Positions 35,698 through 45,060 of a stretch of DNA of 64,000 nucleotides are shown here, piece by piece. A model generated the notes under the pieces. That model was not told the DNA's origin, ran no database searches, and saw nothing but the letters and a program-made list of their open reading frames with translations. Made by a program: the position numbers and the translations under genes. The DNA is from Flavobacteriaceae bacterium (GTDB lineage: Bacteria; Bacteroidota; Bacteroidia; Flavobacteriales; Flavobacteriaceae): the NCBI GenBank assembly GCA_029238215.1, contig JAQWGN010000010.1:1-64000 (forward strand), read 5' to 3'. Each line of letters starts with the position of its first letter. Position 1 is the stretch's first letter.

Positions 35698-37185
35698 ATG
35701 AAAGGGTTTAACCTTAAAATTATCGTTCACATTTTAGGACTGCTACTGCTGTTTAACGCTCTGTTTATGGGTATTGCCACCCTTAGTAGTTGTATTATGC
35801 AAGACGGAGCAACTAATGGGCTTTTACTATCCTTTTTCGTAAGCCTTGGAATTGGCGGCATTGCGATGTGGTTTACACGTAACCATAAAAAAGAAATAAA
35901 AAAACGCGAGGGCTATGTAATTGTCACTTTTGGATGGTTGATCATGGTTGTATTTGGCACCCTTCCATTTTTATTTACAGGAAGTATTTCTTCTATTACA
36001 GATGCTTTTTTTGAGACTATGTCGGGTTATACCGCTACAGGAGCAACCATTTTGGACGATATAGAATCCTTGCCTAAAAGCATCATCTTGTGGCGCTCGT
36101 TAACGCATTGGATGGGTGGTATGGGAATTATTGTTTTGGCCATTGCCATTTTGCCTTTGCTCGGAATAGGGGGAATGCAACTTTTTAGTGCGGAAGCCCC
36201 AGTTCTTGGAGGGGACAAGCTACACCCACGTATAAGCGACACCGCGAAACGTTTGTGGCTTATATATGTGACCCTGACTTTTGCTAACGCATTGTTGTTG
36301 TACGTTTCTGGAATGCCTCTTTTTGATGCGATTAACCATGGTATGAGTACGATGGCTTCTGGTGGCTTCTCAACAAAAAATGCCAGTATAGGGCATTGGA
36401 ATCATATTCCCCAAATTCAATATATCACTGTGCTTTTTATGGTACTAGCAGGCAGTAATTTTGTGCTGCTTTACTTTGCACTTAAAGGAAATTTTAAACG
36501 GGTTATAAAAGACACAGAATTTAGATGGTATATTGGACTTATCTCTGTTTTTGTCTTTATTGTTATGTTTTCTATTATTAAAAACGGAGGCTTCTACACT
36601 TCCGAATTAAATACTTGGTCTGTTTGGGAACAGTCGTTTAGACATGCGTTATTTCAAGTGGTAGCAGTAATTACAACCACAGGTTTGGTAACGGCTGATT
36701 TTACAGCATGGTCTCCATTTGTTACCATGTTATTTTTTGGCTTAATGTTTTTAGGGGGCTCAACAGGATCAACTTCTGGCGGGGTAAAAGTAATGCGTCA
36801 TTTGATCCTAATAAAAAACGGTTTTCTAGAATTTAAACGTGCCTTACACCCAAACGCAATTTTGATGGTGCGCTTAAACAAAGTAACTGTGGAGCAATCT
36901 ATTGTTTACAATGTGCTCGCATTTTTTATCCTTTACATGATATTGTTTATCATTGGTGCAGGAGTCCTTAGTGCAATGGGTCTGGACTTTACTACCGCAA
37001 TTGGTGGTGCGGCAAGTTCTTTGGGAAATGTAGGCCCAGGACTTGGAGGTGTAGGACCAGCATCAACATTTAATTCACTTCCTTTATTGGGCAAGTGGTG
37101 GTGCGCTGTTCTTATGCTTATCGGTAGGCTCGAGTTGTTTACCGTTCTTATTTTGCTAACGCCCTATTATTGGCGTAACCACTAG
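35698..37185 (+). CDS. trkH: Trk potassium transporter membrane subunit TrkH
   Basis: 495 residues with about ten to twelve membrane segments and four pore-loop-like repeats; filter-like glycine segments include SGYTATGATIL, MASGGFSTKNASIG, ITTTGLVTADF and SLGNVGPGLGG. LFLGGSTGSTSGGVKVMRH is a family hallmark between pore units. TrkH/KtrB-type channels take up K+ with the help of the cytoplasmic TrkA ring. The stop codon overlaps the stop of the facing aminotransferase gene by 4 bases, so no separate terminator is present. Confidence 0.95.
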   Translation: MKGFNLKIIVHILGLLLLFNALFMGIATLSSCIMQDGATNGLLLSFFVSLGIGGIAMWFTRNHKKEIKKREGYVIVTFGWLIMVVFGTLPFLFTGSISSITDAFFETMSGYTATGATILDDIESLPKSIILWRSLTHWMGGMGIIVLAIAILPLLGIGGMQLFSAEAPVLGGDKLHPRISDTAKRLWLIYVTLTFANALLLYVSGMPLFDAINHGMSTMASGGFSTKNASIGHWNHIPQIQYITVLFMVLAGSNFVLLYFALKGNFKRVIKDTEFRWYIGLISVFVFIVMFSIIKNGGFYTSELNTWSVWEQSFRHALFQVVAVITTTGLVTADFTAWSPFVTMLFFGLMFLGGSTGSTSGGVKVMRHLILIKNGFLEFKRALHPNAILMVRLNKVTVEQSIVYNVLAFFILYMILFIIGAGVLSAMGLDFTTAIGGAASSLGNVGPGLGGVGPASTFNSLPLLGKWWCAVLMLIGRLELFTVLILLTPYYWRNH

Positions 37186-38372
37186 CTAACGGCTTCACGA
37201 ATTCGTCGCATAGCCTCTTCAATATTTTCGAGCGATGCTGCGTAAGAAATACGAATGTTATTTGGACATCCAAAGGCATCTCCTGTTACAGTAGCTACGT
37301 TGGCTTCTTCCAATAAAAACATGGCAAAGTCGGATGCATTTTCTATAACAGTTCCTTTGAGTGTTTTACCAAAAAACGACGAAATATCAGGAAATACATA
37401 AAAAGCGCCTTTTGGTATATTTACTGTAAAGCCCTCAATATCTTGTAATAAATCGATAATGCGCTTTCTACGAAAATCAAATTCATCGACCATATATTTT
37501 ATCTTACCTACCGGCGCCTGAACAGCTGTTATGGCAGCACGTTGAGCAATGCAATTTGTGCCACTGGTTACCTGTCCTTGGATTTTTGTACAAGCTTTAG
37601 CAAGCCATTCTGGACCACCAAGGTAACCTATACGCCAGCCTGTCATCGCAAATGCCTTAGCAAGGCCATTAACGGTAATCGTTCGATCAAACATACTAGG
37701 TATTGCAGCAAAACTGAAAGGCGTTGCTCCGTCATAATGAATATGTTCATAAATTTCATCTGATAACACATAGATGCTCGGATACTCTTCAAGAATAGTT
37801 GCTAAGGCTTCATATTCTTCTTTAGTGTACATAGAGCCACTCGGATTGTTGGGAGAATTAAGCATGACCAATTTAGTTTTTGGCGTAATGGCTGCTTTCA
37901 ACTGATCAGGGGTGATTTTAAAATCAGTCTCAATTCCCGACCTAATTTCAATGGGATTTCCTTCTGCAAGAATAACCATGGCCGAATAACTTACCCAGTA
38001 AGGCGCAACTAACAACACATCATCACCAGGATTGATGAGTACCTGTACAGCATTTGCGATGGATTGCTTTGCTCCGGTTGAAACAACAATTTGATTGGGT
38101 TTATATGATAATCCATTATCGCGCTTAAACTTCGTGCAGATTGCTTCTTTCAGCTCAACATACCCATCAACAGGAGTATACGAGTTATAATCTGCGTTTA
38201 TGGCCTCTATAGCCGCTTCTTTAATAAACTCAGGGGTGTTAAAATCAGGCTCACCTAAGCTAAGGCCAATAATATCTTTACCTTCATTTTTTAATTCTCT
38301 AGCTTTGGCTGCCATGGCTAGTGTTGCTGAGGCAGGTAAACTTTTAATGCGTTCCGACAAGGGATTACTCAT
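37182..38372 (-). CDS. Pyridoxal-phosphate aminotransferase, aspartate aminotransferase type
   Basis: 396 residues from the ATG at 38372 (MSNPLSERIKSLPAS). The fold type I signs are clear: GLSLGEPDFNTPEFI, NSPNNPSGSMYTKEEY, LSDEIYEHIHYDG and the PLP lysine in TVNGLAKAFAMTGWRIGYLGG. Subgroup Ib aspartate aminotransferases share this pattern; the substrates are probably aspartate and 2-oxoglutarate, though prephenate or other amino acids are possible for relatives. It has its own promoter box at 38388-38395. Confidence 0.92.
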   Translation of the reverse strand: MSNPLSERIKSLPASATLAMAAKARELKNEGKDIIGLSLGEPDFNTPEFIKEAAIEAINADYNSYTPVDGYVELKEAICTKFKRDNGLSYKPNQIVVSTGAKQSIANAVQVLINPGDDVLLVAPYWVSYSAMVILAEGNPIEIRSGIETDFKITPDQLKAAITPKTKLVMLNSPNNPSGSMYTKEEYEALATILEEYPSIYVLSDEIYEHIHYDGATPFSFAAIPSMFDRTITVNGLAKAFAMTGWRIGYLGGPEWLAKACTKIQGQVTSGTNCIAQRAAITAVQAPVGKIKYMVDEFDFRRKRIIDLLQDIEGFTVNIPKGAFYVFPDISSFFGKTLKGTVIENASDFAMFLLEEANVATVTGDAFGCPNNIRISYAASLENIEEAMRRIREAVS

Positions 38373-38387
38373 AGTTAAAATTTTCTT

Positions 38388-38395
38388 CAAATATA
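38388..38395 (-). promoter_or_regulatory. -7 promoter box upstream of the aminotransferase
   Basis: The minus strand reads TATATTTG, matching TAnnTTTG, 15 bases upstream of the start codon. Confidence 0.55.
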
Positions 38396-38440
38396 ATCGC
38401 TAGAATAAGATGAATGTAAATTTTTAATCAACAGCTTCCG

Positions 38441-38448
38441 TATTTTTG
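38441..38448 (+). promoter_or_regulatory. -7 promoter box upstream of rsmG
   Basis: Reads TATTTTTG, matching TAnnTTTG, 10 bases before the start codon, so the leader would be very short. Confidence 0.55.
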
Positions 38449-38458
38449 TAAAATAATT

Positions 38459-39082
38459 ATGACAACAGCTTTAATTCACCAACAATTCCCCGAGCTAACA
38501 CAACGGCAGAAAGATCAATTTGAACAACTTTTTGGGTTGTATGATTTTTGGAATCAACAAATCAATGTTATTTCACGTGCCGATATGGAGCATTTTTATA
38601 TACGCCATTTGTTACATTCTTTAGGTATTGCAAAAATCCAATCTTTTGCCCCACAATCAAAAATTTTAGATGTAGGTACTGGAGGTGGATTTCCTGGAAT
38701 TCCGTTGGCTATTTTATTTCCGGATGTTCAGTTTACGCTTGTTGACTCTATTGGAAAAAAAATAAAAGTAGTTAAGGCTGTAGCTCAAGCCTTAGGATTG
38801 TCAAATGTCAACGCATTTCATCAGCGTGCTGAGACAGTAAATGGAACCTATGATTTTGTGATAAGTCGTGCTGTAACCCGAATGGAGCGTTTTGTTCCTT
38901 GGGTTAAAAATAAAATCAGTTCACGACAACTTCACAAACGGTCCAATGGTATTTTATACTTAAAGGGAGGAGATTTGTCAGAAGAGCTATTGGCATTTCC
39001 TAAAGCGGAAACTTTTGCCCTGTCTCGGTATTTTGACGATGAGTTTTTTGAAACTAAAATGGTTGTTTACCTGCCGCTTTAG
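38459..39082 (+). CDS. rsmG: 16S rRNA (guanine-527-N7)-methyltransferase
   Basis: 207 residues, the usual length. LYDFWNQQINVISR and FYIRHLLHSL at the N-terminus, the SAM loop ILDVGTGGGFPGIPLAILFP and VISRAVTRMERFVPWV are family hallmarks of RsmG (GidB). It methylates N7 of G527 in 16S rRNA; loss of this activity is known to give low-level streptomycin resistance. The 3' end overlaps the end of the facing pruA gene by 4 bases. Confidence 0.95.
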   Translation: MTTALIHQQFPELTQRQKDQFEQLFGLYDFWNQQINVISRADMEHFYIRHLLHSLGIAKIQSFAPQSKILDVGTGGGFPGIPLAILFPDVQFTLVDSIGKKIKVVKAVAQALGLSNVNAFHQRAETVNGTYDFVISRAVTRMERFVPWVKNKISSRQLHKRSNGILYLKGGDLSEELLAFPKAETFALSRYFDDEFFETKMVVYLPL

Positions 39083-40704
39083 TCCATACATGGATATTTA
39101 AACTCTTTTGGTGGAATAAGCGTTTCCTTTATCAGTCTTGGTGAAACCCATCGCAATAAATTTAGTGCCGATCCGGCCTTGTCATTGGTGCCAGATGCAC
39201 GACCACCCCCAAAAGGCTGTTGTCCTACCACGGCTCCACTGGGTTTGTCATTAATGTAAAAATTCCCTGCGGCATGGCGTAATCTTGCAGAGGCGTCTTC
39301 AATAAACATACGGTCTTGTGCAATAATTGCTCCTGTTAACCCATATTCGGAAGTGGTATTCACCAATTCTAGTGTAGTTTCCCAGTCTGAATCTTCATAC
39401 ACATAAACAGTTACCACAGGTCCAAAAAGTTCAGTCTCCATAGTAGTGTAGTGTGGATTGGTTGTTTTTAATAGCGTTGGGTGGATAAAATAGCCAGTAG
39501 ACTTGTCGTAAGTTCCACCTGCCAATAGTTCTACATCATCATCTTTTTTTGCTTGATCAATAAAACGTGTTAGTCGATCAAAAGACTTTTCGTGAATTAC
39601 AGCTGTAATAAAATTATTCATATTCTCTGGCGAGCCAATAGAAAATTGTTTTATGTTTTCAACAACACCAGCAATTACCTTGTCGGCAATCGACTTAGGT
39701 AAATAGATCCTTGAAGCCGCAGAGCATTTCTGTCCCTGAAATTCATAACCACCTCTAGTGATGGCCGTTATAAGTTCAGCTATAGCGGCACTACTGTGTG
39801 CAAAAATAAAGTCCTTGCCCCCAGTTTCACCAACAATTCTAGGATAGCTTTGATAGGCATCAAGGTTATTCCCGATTTGTTTCCAAAGATTTTTAAATAT
39901 TTCGGTAGAGCCGGTAAAGTGCAATCCCGCAAAACTTGGGTGCGCCAAAACAATATCGGAAATCATAACAGGATCACCAGAAATAAGATTAATAACGCCT
40001 GGCGGTAGACCAGCGTCTTCAAAAATATCCATGATGATTTTTGCAGAAAACATTTGATGGTCGCTAGGTTTCCATATCACAACATTTCCCATTAAAGCTG
40101 GTGCTGCACATAGATTTCCTGCAATTGCGGTGAAATTAAATGGCGTAACCGCATATATAAAACCTTCTAGGGCACGATACTCCAGCCGATTAATAACACC
40201 TTCTCCTTGAGCAGGCTGTTGTGCATAAATGTCTGCTGCAAAAGCCACGTTAAATCGCAGGAAATCTGCAAACTCACAGGCAGCATCAATTTCTGCTTGA
40301 AAAATATTTTTTGACTGACCAAGCATTGTTGCCGCGTTTATTTTAGCGCGATAAGGACCAGCAATGAGGTCTGCTACTTTTAAAAAAATTGCTGAACGAT
40401 GCTCAAAAGAAATGGCTTCCCATTTAGATTTAGTTGCTAATGCTTCATTTATTGCATTTGTTACATGAGATGGAGCTGCTTGGCTATAATAACCAAGCGT
40501 GTGTTGGTGTTCGTGGGGAGGAAATATTCTGGACTGCTTTTTTGTGACAATCTTTTCAGCCCCAATATAAAGTGGCACTACAACAGTTTTGTTGTACAAT
40601 TCTTTGTATGTATTTAAAACTTCCTTTCGCTCTTGACTTCCTTTTCGGTAAGAAAGTACGGGTTCATTTACAGGCTTTGGTGCAGCATAAAAACCATTTG
40701 ACAT
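39079..40704 (-). CDS. pruA: L-glutamate gamma-semialdehyde (1-pyrroline-5-carboxylate) dehydrogenase
   Basis: 541 residues of the aldehyde dehydrogenase superfamily. The catalytic Glu is in VGETGGKDFIFAH and the catalytic Cys in YEFQGQKCSAASRIYLP; GFIYAVTPFNFTAIAGNL, IWKPSDHQMFSA and INDKPSGAVVGQQPFGGGRASGTNDKAG are diagnostic for P5C dehydrogenase (stand-alone type, without the proline dehydrogenase domain found in PutA). It makes glutamate from proline or ornithine breakdown. It starts 10 bases after the apaG stop and is likely read with it. Confidence 0.95.
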   Translation of the reverse strand: MSNGFYAAPKPVNEPVLSYRKGSQERKEVLNTYKELYNKTVVVPLYIGAEKIVTKKQSRIFPPHEHQHTLGYYSQAAPSHVTNAINEALATKSKWEAISFEHRSAIFLKVADLIAGPYRAKINAATMLGQSKNIFQAEIDAACEFADFLRFNVAFAADIYAQQPAQGEGVINRLEYRALEGFIYAVTPFNFTAIAGNLCAAPALMGNVVIWKPSDHQMFSAKIIMDIFEDAGLPPGVINLISGDPVMISDIVLAHPSFAGLHFTGSTEIFKNLWKQIGNNLDAYQSYPRIVGETGGKDFIFAHSSAAIAELITAITRGGYEFQGQKCSAASRIYLPKSIADKVIAGVVENIKQFSIGSPENMNNFITAVIHEKSFDRLTRFIDQAKKDDDVELLAGGTYDKSTGYFIHPTLLKTTNPHYTTMETELFGPVVTVYVYEDSDWETTLELVNTTSEYGLTGAIIAQDRMFIEDASARLRHAAGNFYINDKPSGAVVGQQPFGGGRASGTNDKAGSALNLLRWVSPRLIKETLIPPKEFKYPCMD

Positions 40705-40714
40705 AGCAGTAAAT

Positions 40715-41101
40715 TTAATTTAATGCAAAGGGGGTATTAAGTTCAAACTTTGGAGTGTAAGCTCTAAATGTTTTAGTGGTAGCAAGATTTATCATGTTAA
40801 AGTGTCCTTCCATAGCACCAAGCGGGGATGATAGCAGGCAGCCCGACTGGTATGTGTAAACTTGCCCAGGCTTTATTACAGGTTTCTTTCCTACTACACC
40901 TTCACCATCAACTAAGGACGTTGCTTTTAGTGCATCAAAAATTTTCCAATGCCTAGACTGTAGTTGAACAACATCTTTTCCGTGATTTGAAATAGAAATA
41001 CGATACCCAAAAGAAAAGTGCAAGCGATAGTTTTTGAAGTATGTGCCTTCAAAAAACGATACCACTGAAATGCGAATACCTTGGGTAACTTGATGAATCA
41101 T
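40715..41101 (-). CDS. apaG: ApaG-family protein
   Basis: 128 residues, a single immunoglobulin-like domain. The hallmark segments are GIRISVVSFFE, YRISISNHGKDVVQLQSRHW, GEGVVGKKPVIKPGQVYTYQSGC and SPLGAMEGHFNM. ApaG has been linked to Co2+/Mg2+ efflux in Salmonella, but its molecular activity is still unclear. It lies between the T9SS plug gene and pruA, all on the minus strand with short gaps. Confidence 0.92.
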   Translation of the reverse strand: MIHQVTQGIRISVVSFFEGTYFKNYRLHFSFGYRISISNHGKDVVQLQSRHWKIFDALKATSLVDGEGVVGKKPVIKPGQVYTYQSGCLLSSPLGAMEGHFNMINLATTKTFRAYTPKFELNTPFALN

Positions 41102-41122
41102 ATGTAAAGATAATGATTTTCT

Positions 41123-42370
41123 CTATAATCCTATGTCTATTGAGTTTGCGTTGCCAATAGCAACAAGTTCGTCACATCGAGCTCCTAAAGCACGGTAATA
41201 AACCAAAACAGTATAGTTGTTTTCTGTTGGCCAATAATTTCCAGAAATAAGATTGCTATAATTATTTGTTCCGTCACTACTAGTGAACATATAATTATAA
41301 ATTCCTTGTTTCATCAAAAGAGTGGTTTCAAAACGCCCAGATTCAGCATTGTATTCTAGCTTGTTGTCATCTTGTTGAATGTGTTGGTTAAAATCACCAA
41401 CCACATAATGGTCTAAATCAAATAAAAAATCTTCTGGAAACAAAGAAAATATTACTTTACTGTAATCTGATTCTGTGTCGGGATTAATGCCTTGAAAAGT
41501 ATTGATTCGAAAATCACCATTGATATCAGGTGCATAGGTATAAGGACGTCCTGCTCGAATCCATTGTGGAGCCAATACGGAAACAAATAAATCTTCTCGA
41601 AGTACATAAGCTACATTGCCCCCTCCACTACGTAAATCTTGGGTGTCAAAAAAGTGATATTCATTTCCAGCAGGAAATAGCGTTTCGGGCTTGAAATTAA
41701 ATTCTAACGTATTACCAAGAGTGTAAGTAGCGGTTCCGGCAGATCGCCATGTTTGCCAACGTTGGTTCTGCACCACAAAAATCTTTAATTGTTGATCAGG
41801 AATCCGTACGTTCAAGTCATTTGTTGTTATGCTAAATTGAATACTTTGGTGCGTTTGAATCTCTTCAAGATTTTGTGCACGTTGTATTCGGACTCCTGCG
41901 CTAGCTTTATTGCTATATACAACAAAGCGTTTTTTTATGACTAATTCTCTGTTATCATCCCAAATATTTAAAAAGTAATTGCCGCTTTTTGTTATTCGTG
42001 TTTGTGAATTTGGAAGACGAAGTTTATAGTGAATATAAGACTGAAGCGTACCTACTGAGTATGAAATATTTTGGATTCGAAGGTCATCATAGCCGTCTAT
42101 ATAATCTGCTTTAAACAAATCGCTTTCCCCCCAATTGGCATCCGCACGTTCTAGCGTGTAGTAATAGGTGCTGTCGTCAGCATTAAGATCATCAAACGTT
42201 AATGTAATCTGTCCATCGAGGGGTACAATCGGAAGCGCAGTTTGTTGGCTGTTGGTGTAAAGACGCACAGTTTTTATATTTGATGGAGGGGTGTGCTCAA
42301 TAAGATTTTGTCCAAAGCATAGTATTGGTAACAGTAAAAAAAGAAGATTTTGTTTAATGTTTGAAATCAA
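41123..42370 (-). CDS. Type IX secretion system plug protein (former DUF5103)
   Basis: 415 residues with a signal peptide (LLFLLLPILCFGQ). TPPSNIKTVRLYTN, ITLTFDDLNADDSTYYYTLE and DYIDGYDDLRIQNISYS are typical of the DUF5103/T9SS plug family, all-beta proteins that close the SprA translocon of the T9SS when it is not occupied. The family call comes from these segments and from the neighbouring apaG gene, an order I recall from other flavobacteria. The only start codon that keeps the signal peptide is TTG at 42370. It is divergent from the nqr operon. Confidence 0.82.
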   Translation of the reverse strand: MISNIKQNLLFLLLPILCFGQNLIEHTPPSNIKTVRLYTNSQQTALPIVPLDGQITLTFDDLNADDSTYYYTLERADANWGESDLFKADYIDGYDDLRIQNISYSVGTLQSYIHYKLRLPNSQTRITKSGNYFLNIWDDNRELVIKKRFVVYSNKASAGVRIQRAQNLEEIQTHQSIQFSITTNDLNVRIPDQQLKIFVVQNQRWQTWRSAGTATYTLGNTLEFNFKPETLFPAGNEYHFFDTQDLRSGGGNVAYVLREDLFVSVLAPQWIRAGRPYTYAPDINGDFRINTFQGINPDTESDYSKVIFSLFPEDFLFDLDHYVVGDFNQHIQQDDNKLEYNAESGRFETTLLMKQGIYNYMFTSSDGTNNYSNLISGNYWPTENNYTVLVYYRALGARCDELVAIGNANSIDIGL

Positions 42371-42516
42371 AAGAATGTTGGTTTTAAGTGTGTTTAAAGA
42401 GGGTTTGGTTAGTTACTAAAAAAGTTGCTCACTCACCAAAGTTAAACAATCTAAACAATCGTTGATAAAAATATAATTTTAAGCCCAAACACACAGTATT
42501 TTTAATGCTTTTGCGT

Positions 42517-42524
42517 TACATTTG
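42517..42524 (+). promoter_or_regulatory. -7 promoter box of the nqr operon
   Basis: Reads TACATTTG, matching TAnnTTTG, 19 bases before the nqrA start, in the 173-base gap between the divergent plug and nqrA genes. Confidence 0.6.
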
Positions 42525-42543
42525 CACTGCAAAAACAACCTAT

Positions 42544-43896
42544 ATGTCCGCTGACATAACCCTAAGAAAAGGCTTAACAATTCCTTTAAAGGGAGAAGCC
42601 TCATTAGTATTAAAAACATCCAAGCTAACGGATGAATACACCCTATACCCTGACGATTTTCACGGCGTAGTACCTAAAATGCTTGTAAAAGAAGGCGAAC
42701 CGGTTTTATTGGGTCAACCTATTTTCTTTTCGAAAGCCAATCCTGAGATTCAATTTGTTTCTCCAGTAAGCGGTACGCTTACTAAAATCGTTCGAGGTGC
42801 TAAGCGCAAGATTCTTGCTTTAACGCTTAAATCTGACGAAAGGGATAAGGCTGTAACACACAAGTTTCCCGCAGTCGACGCACTTGATGCTGACTCTGTG
42901 AAATCACAGCTTTTGGGATCTGGTTGCTGGCCATTCATTAAGCAACGACCCTATGATGTTATTGCAAACCCCGAACACACACCAAAAGGAATTTTTATAA
43001 CTGGATTTTCAACGGCACCCCTTGCTGCTGACATCCCTTTTTTACTAGAGAATCAACAAAAAGATTTTCAACACGGCATAGATGTTCTAAATAAAATTAC
43101 TTCAAAAGTTCACCTCACAGTTCCCGCAAAAGACACTACTTTTTTATCGAGTGTTTCTGGAGTAGAAATTCATCGTATTAAGGGAATTCACCCCGCAGGG
43201 AATGTAGGTGTGCAAATACACCATATAGATGCTATTAATGCAGGAGAAGTTGCTTGGACAATAAACGCAGAAGATGTTGCGCGCATTGGAAGGTTTTTTA
43301 CGACCGGTACGTTTGACCCATCAAGAACAATTGCAGCAGTAGGACCTGTATTGGTTTCTCCCTGCTATTTTAAAACTCGTATTGGTGCCTCTGTAGCTCC
43401 AATTCTTGAAGCAGTAGGTGTTGATGCAAATAGTCAAATTAGAATTATCAACGGTGATGTGCTGTCCGGAAAGGCTACGCATGCCGATGGTAGTATTGGT
43501 TATTACAACAATACGCTTTCAGTTTTAGCTGAAGGGAATCACTACCGTATGTTTGGTTGGTTGCCTTTTGTAGGTGGAAAAATATTTAGCATGTCACGAA
43601 CCTCATTGTCGTGGTTGTTTCCCAAACGTAACTATGCTCTTGATACAAACATGAACGGTGAAGAACGTGCCTTGGTTGTTACTGGCGAAATGGAACGCGT
43701 TTTACCTATGGATATTTTACCAATGCAATTATTAAAAGAATGTATGGTTCAAAATATTGAAAAGATGGAGGCTCTAGGTATTTATGAAGTAGCTCCAGAA
43801 GATTTTGCTTTAATTGATTATGCAAGCACTTCTAAAATAGAAGCGCAAGCAATTATTCGAGAAGCATTGGATTTGATGATTAAAGAAGTTGGTTAA
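42544..43896 (+). CDS. nqrA: Na+-translocating NADH:quinone reductase subunit A
   Basis: 450 residues from the ATG at 42544 (MSADITLRKGLTIPLKG); the frame is open 13 codons upstream, through the promoter box, so that start is rejected. The RnfC-like N-terminal barrel (FHGVVPKMLVKEGEPVLLGQP, FVSPVSGTLTKIVRG) and the NqrA-specific middle (IHPAGNVGVQIHHIDA) are clear. NqrA is the cytoplasmic subunit linked to quinone binding. First gene of a six-gene operon that couples NADH oxidation to Na+ export, the usual marine Bacteroidota arrangement. Confidence 0.96.
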   Translation: MSADITLRKGLTIPLKGEASLVLKTSKLTDEYTLYPDDFHGVVPKMLVKEGEPVLLGQPIFFSKANPEIQFVSPVSGTLTKIVRGAKRKILALTLKSDERDKAVTHKFPAVDALDADSVKSQLLGSGCWPFIKQRPYDVIANPEHTPKGIFITGFSTAPLAADIPFLLENQQKDFQHGIDVLNKITSKVHLTVPAKDTTFLSSVSGVEIHRIKGIHPAGNVGVQIHHIDAINAGEVAWTINAEDVARIGRFFTTGTFDPSRTIAAVGPVLVSPCYFKTRIGASVAPILEAVGVDANSQIRIINGDVLSGKATHADGSIGYYNNTLSVLAEGNHYRMFGWLPFVGGKIFSMSRTSLSWLFPKRNYALDTNMNGEERALVVTGEMERVLPMDILPMQLLKECMVQNIEKMEALGIYEVAPEDFALIDYASTSKIEAQAIIREALDLMIKEVG

Positions 43897-43905
43897 GAAA
43901 ATAAT

Positions 43906-45060
43906 ATGAAACTACGCGAACGTATAGACGCACTGAAGAAACCATTTGGCAAAGGCCAAAAATTTGAACGCTTTGCCCCAGCGGTAAATGCATTTGATAC
44001 TTTTTTATTTGTGCCCAATCACACCACACAAAAGGGAGCACATATTCGTGATGCTGTTGACTTAAAGCGTACCATGGTAACGGTTATCATTGCGTTGTTA
44101 CCAGCCTTTATTTATGGTGTTTACAATACGGGGTATCAATATTTTATTCAATCAGGTCTTGCCTTTACTTTTTGGGATGCCTTACTTCATGGAGCGCTAA
44201 AAATTATGCCCATGGTTGTGGTTTCTTACGGTGTTGGTCTTGCCATTGAGTTTGCTTTTGCCGTTTATCGTGGGCATGAAGTCAATGAAGGTTATTTAGT
44301 TACAGGCCTGCTAATCCCAATGATTATGCCTGTCGATATTCCTTTATGGATGGTTGGTCTATCTGTTGCATTTGCTGTATTTATTGCCAAAGAAGCTTTT
44401 GGTGGAACAGGAATGAACATTCTCAACCCTGCATTAACCGCAAGGGCTTTTGCATTTTTCGCATACCCTACATACATGTCTGGAAATAAAGTTTGGGTCT
44501 CAGAAGCATCCAATGTAGACGGTATTTCTGGTGAAACAATTTTAGGGAGCTTGGCCGCTGGAAACGATGTTAGCTACTCCATGTTTGATATGTTTGTTGG
44601 AGCAATTCCAGGATCTATTGCCGAAACCTCTACGCTCTGGGTTCTTGTAGGTGCGGCAATTCTAATTTTTACTGGAATAGGTAGTTGGCGTATTATGATA
44701 GGAGGCGTGCTAGGTGCTGCTGTTACTGGAATGCTGTTTAACCTTTGGGGAGCCAATGCCCTAATGTCTTTTAGCTGGATGAATCACCTTGTTGTTGGTG
44801 GATTTGCTTTTGGAGTTGTATTCATGGCAACCGATCCTGTTTCTGCCGCACAAACTACCAAGGGTAAATGGATTTATGGTGTTCTCGTAGGGATATTCTG
44901 CATACTTATTCGTGTCTTTAATCCAGCATATCCTGAAGGGGTCATGCTTGCGATACTATTAATGAATGTATTTGCTCCTACAATCGACCACTATGTCGTA
45001 GAAGGAAATGTTAAACGACGTAAAAAACGTCTAAGTACCACACTAACACCCGCATCATGA
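43906..45060 (+). CDS. nqrB: Na+-translocating NADH:quinone reductase subunit B
   Basis: 384 residues with about ten membrane helices. GTGMNILNPALTARAFAFF is the family core, and DPVSAAQTTKGKW lies in the later half. The covalent FMN is attached by ApbE to a Thr in a DxxSGAT-like motif; here the motif is DGISGET, so the FMN would be on Thr211 and the Ala before it is Glu. NqrB is a main Na+ and electron-transfer subunit and, with NqrA, part of the quinone site. Its stop overlaps the nqrC start (ATGA). Confidence 0.96.
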   Translation: MKLRERIDALKKPFGKGQKFERFAPAVNAFDTFLFVPNHTTQKGAHIRDAVDLKRTMVTVIIALLPAFIYGVYNTGYQYFIQSGLAFTFWDALLHGALKIMPMVVVSYGVGLAIEFAFAVYRGHEVNEGYLVTGLLIPMIMPVDIPLWMVGLSVAFAVFIAKEAFGGTGMNILNPALTARAFAFFAYPTYMSGNKVWVSEASNVDGISGETILGSLAAGNDVSYSMFDMFVGAIPGSIAETSTLWVLVGAAILIFTGIGSWRIMIGGVLGAAVTGMLFNLWGANALMSFSWMNHLVVGGFAFGVVFMATDPVSAAQTTKGKWIYGVLVGIFCILIRVFNPAYPEGVMLAILLMNVFAPTIDHYVVEGNVKRRKKRLSTTLTPAS

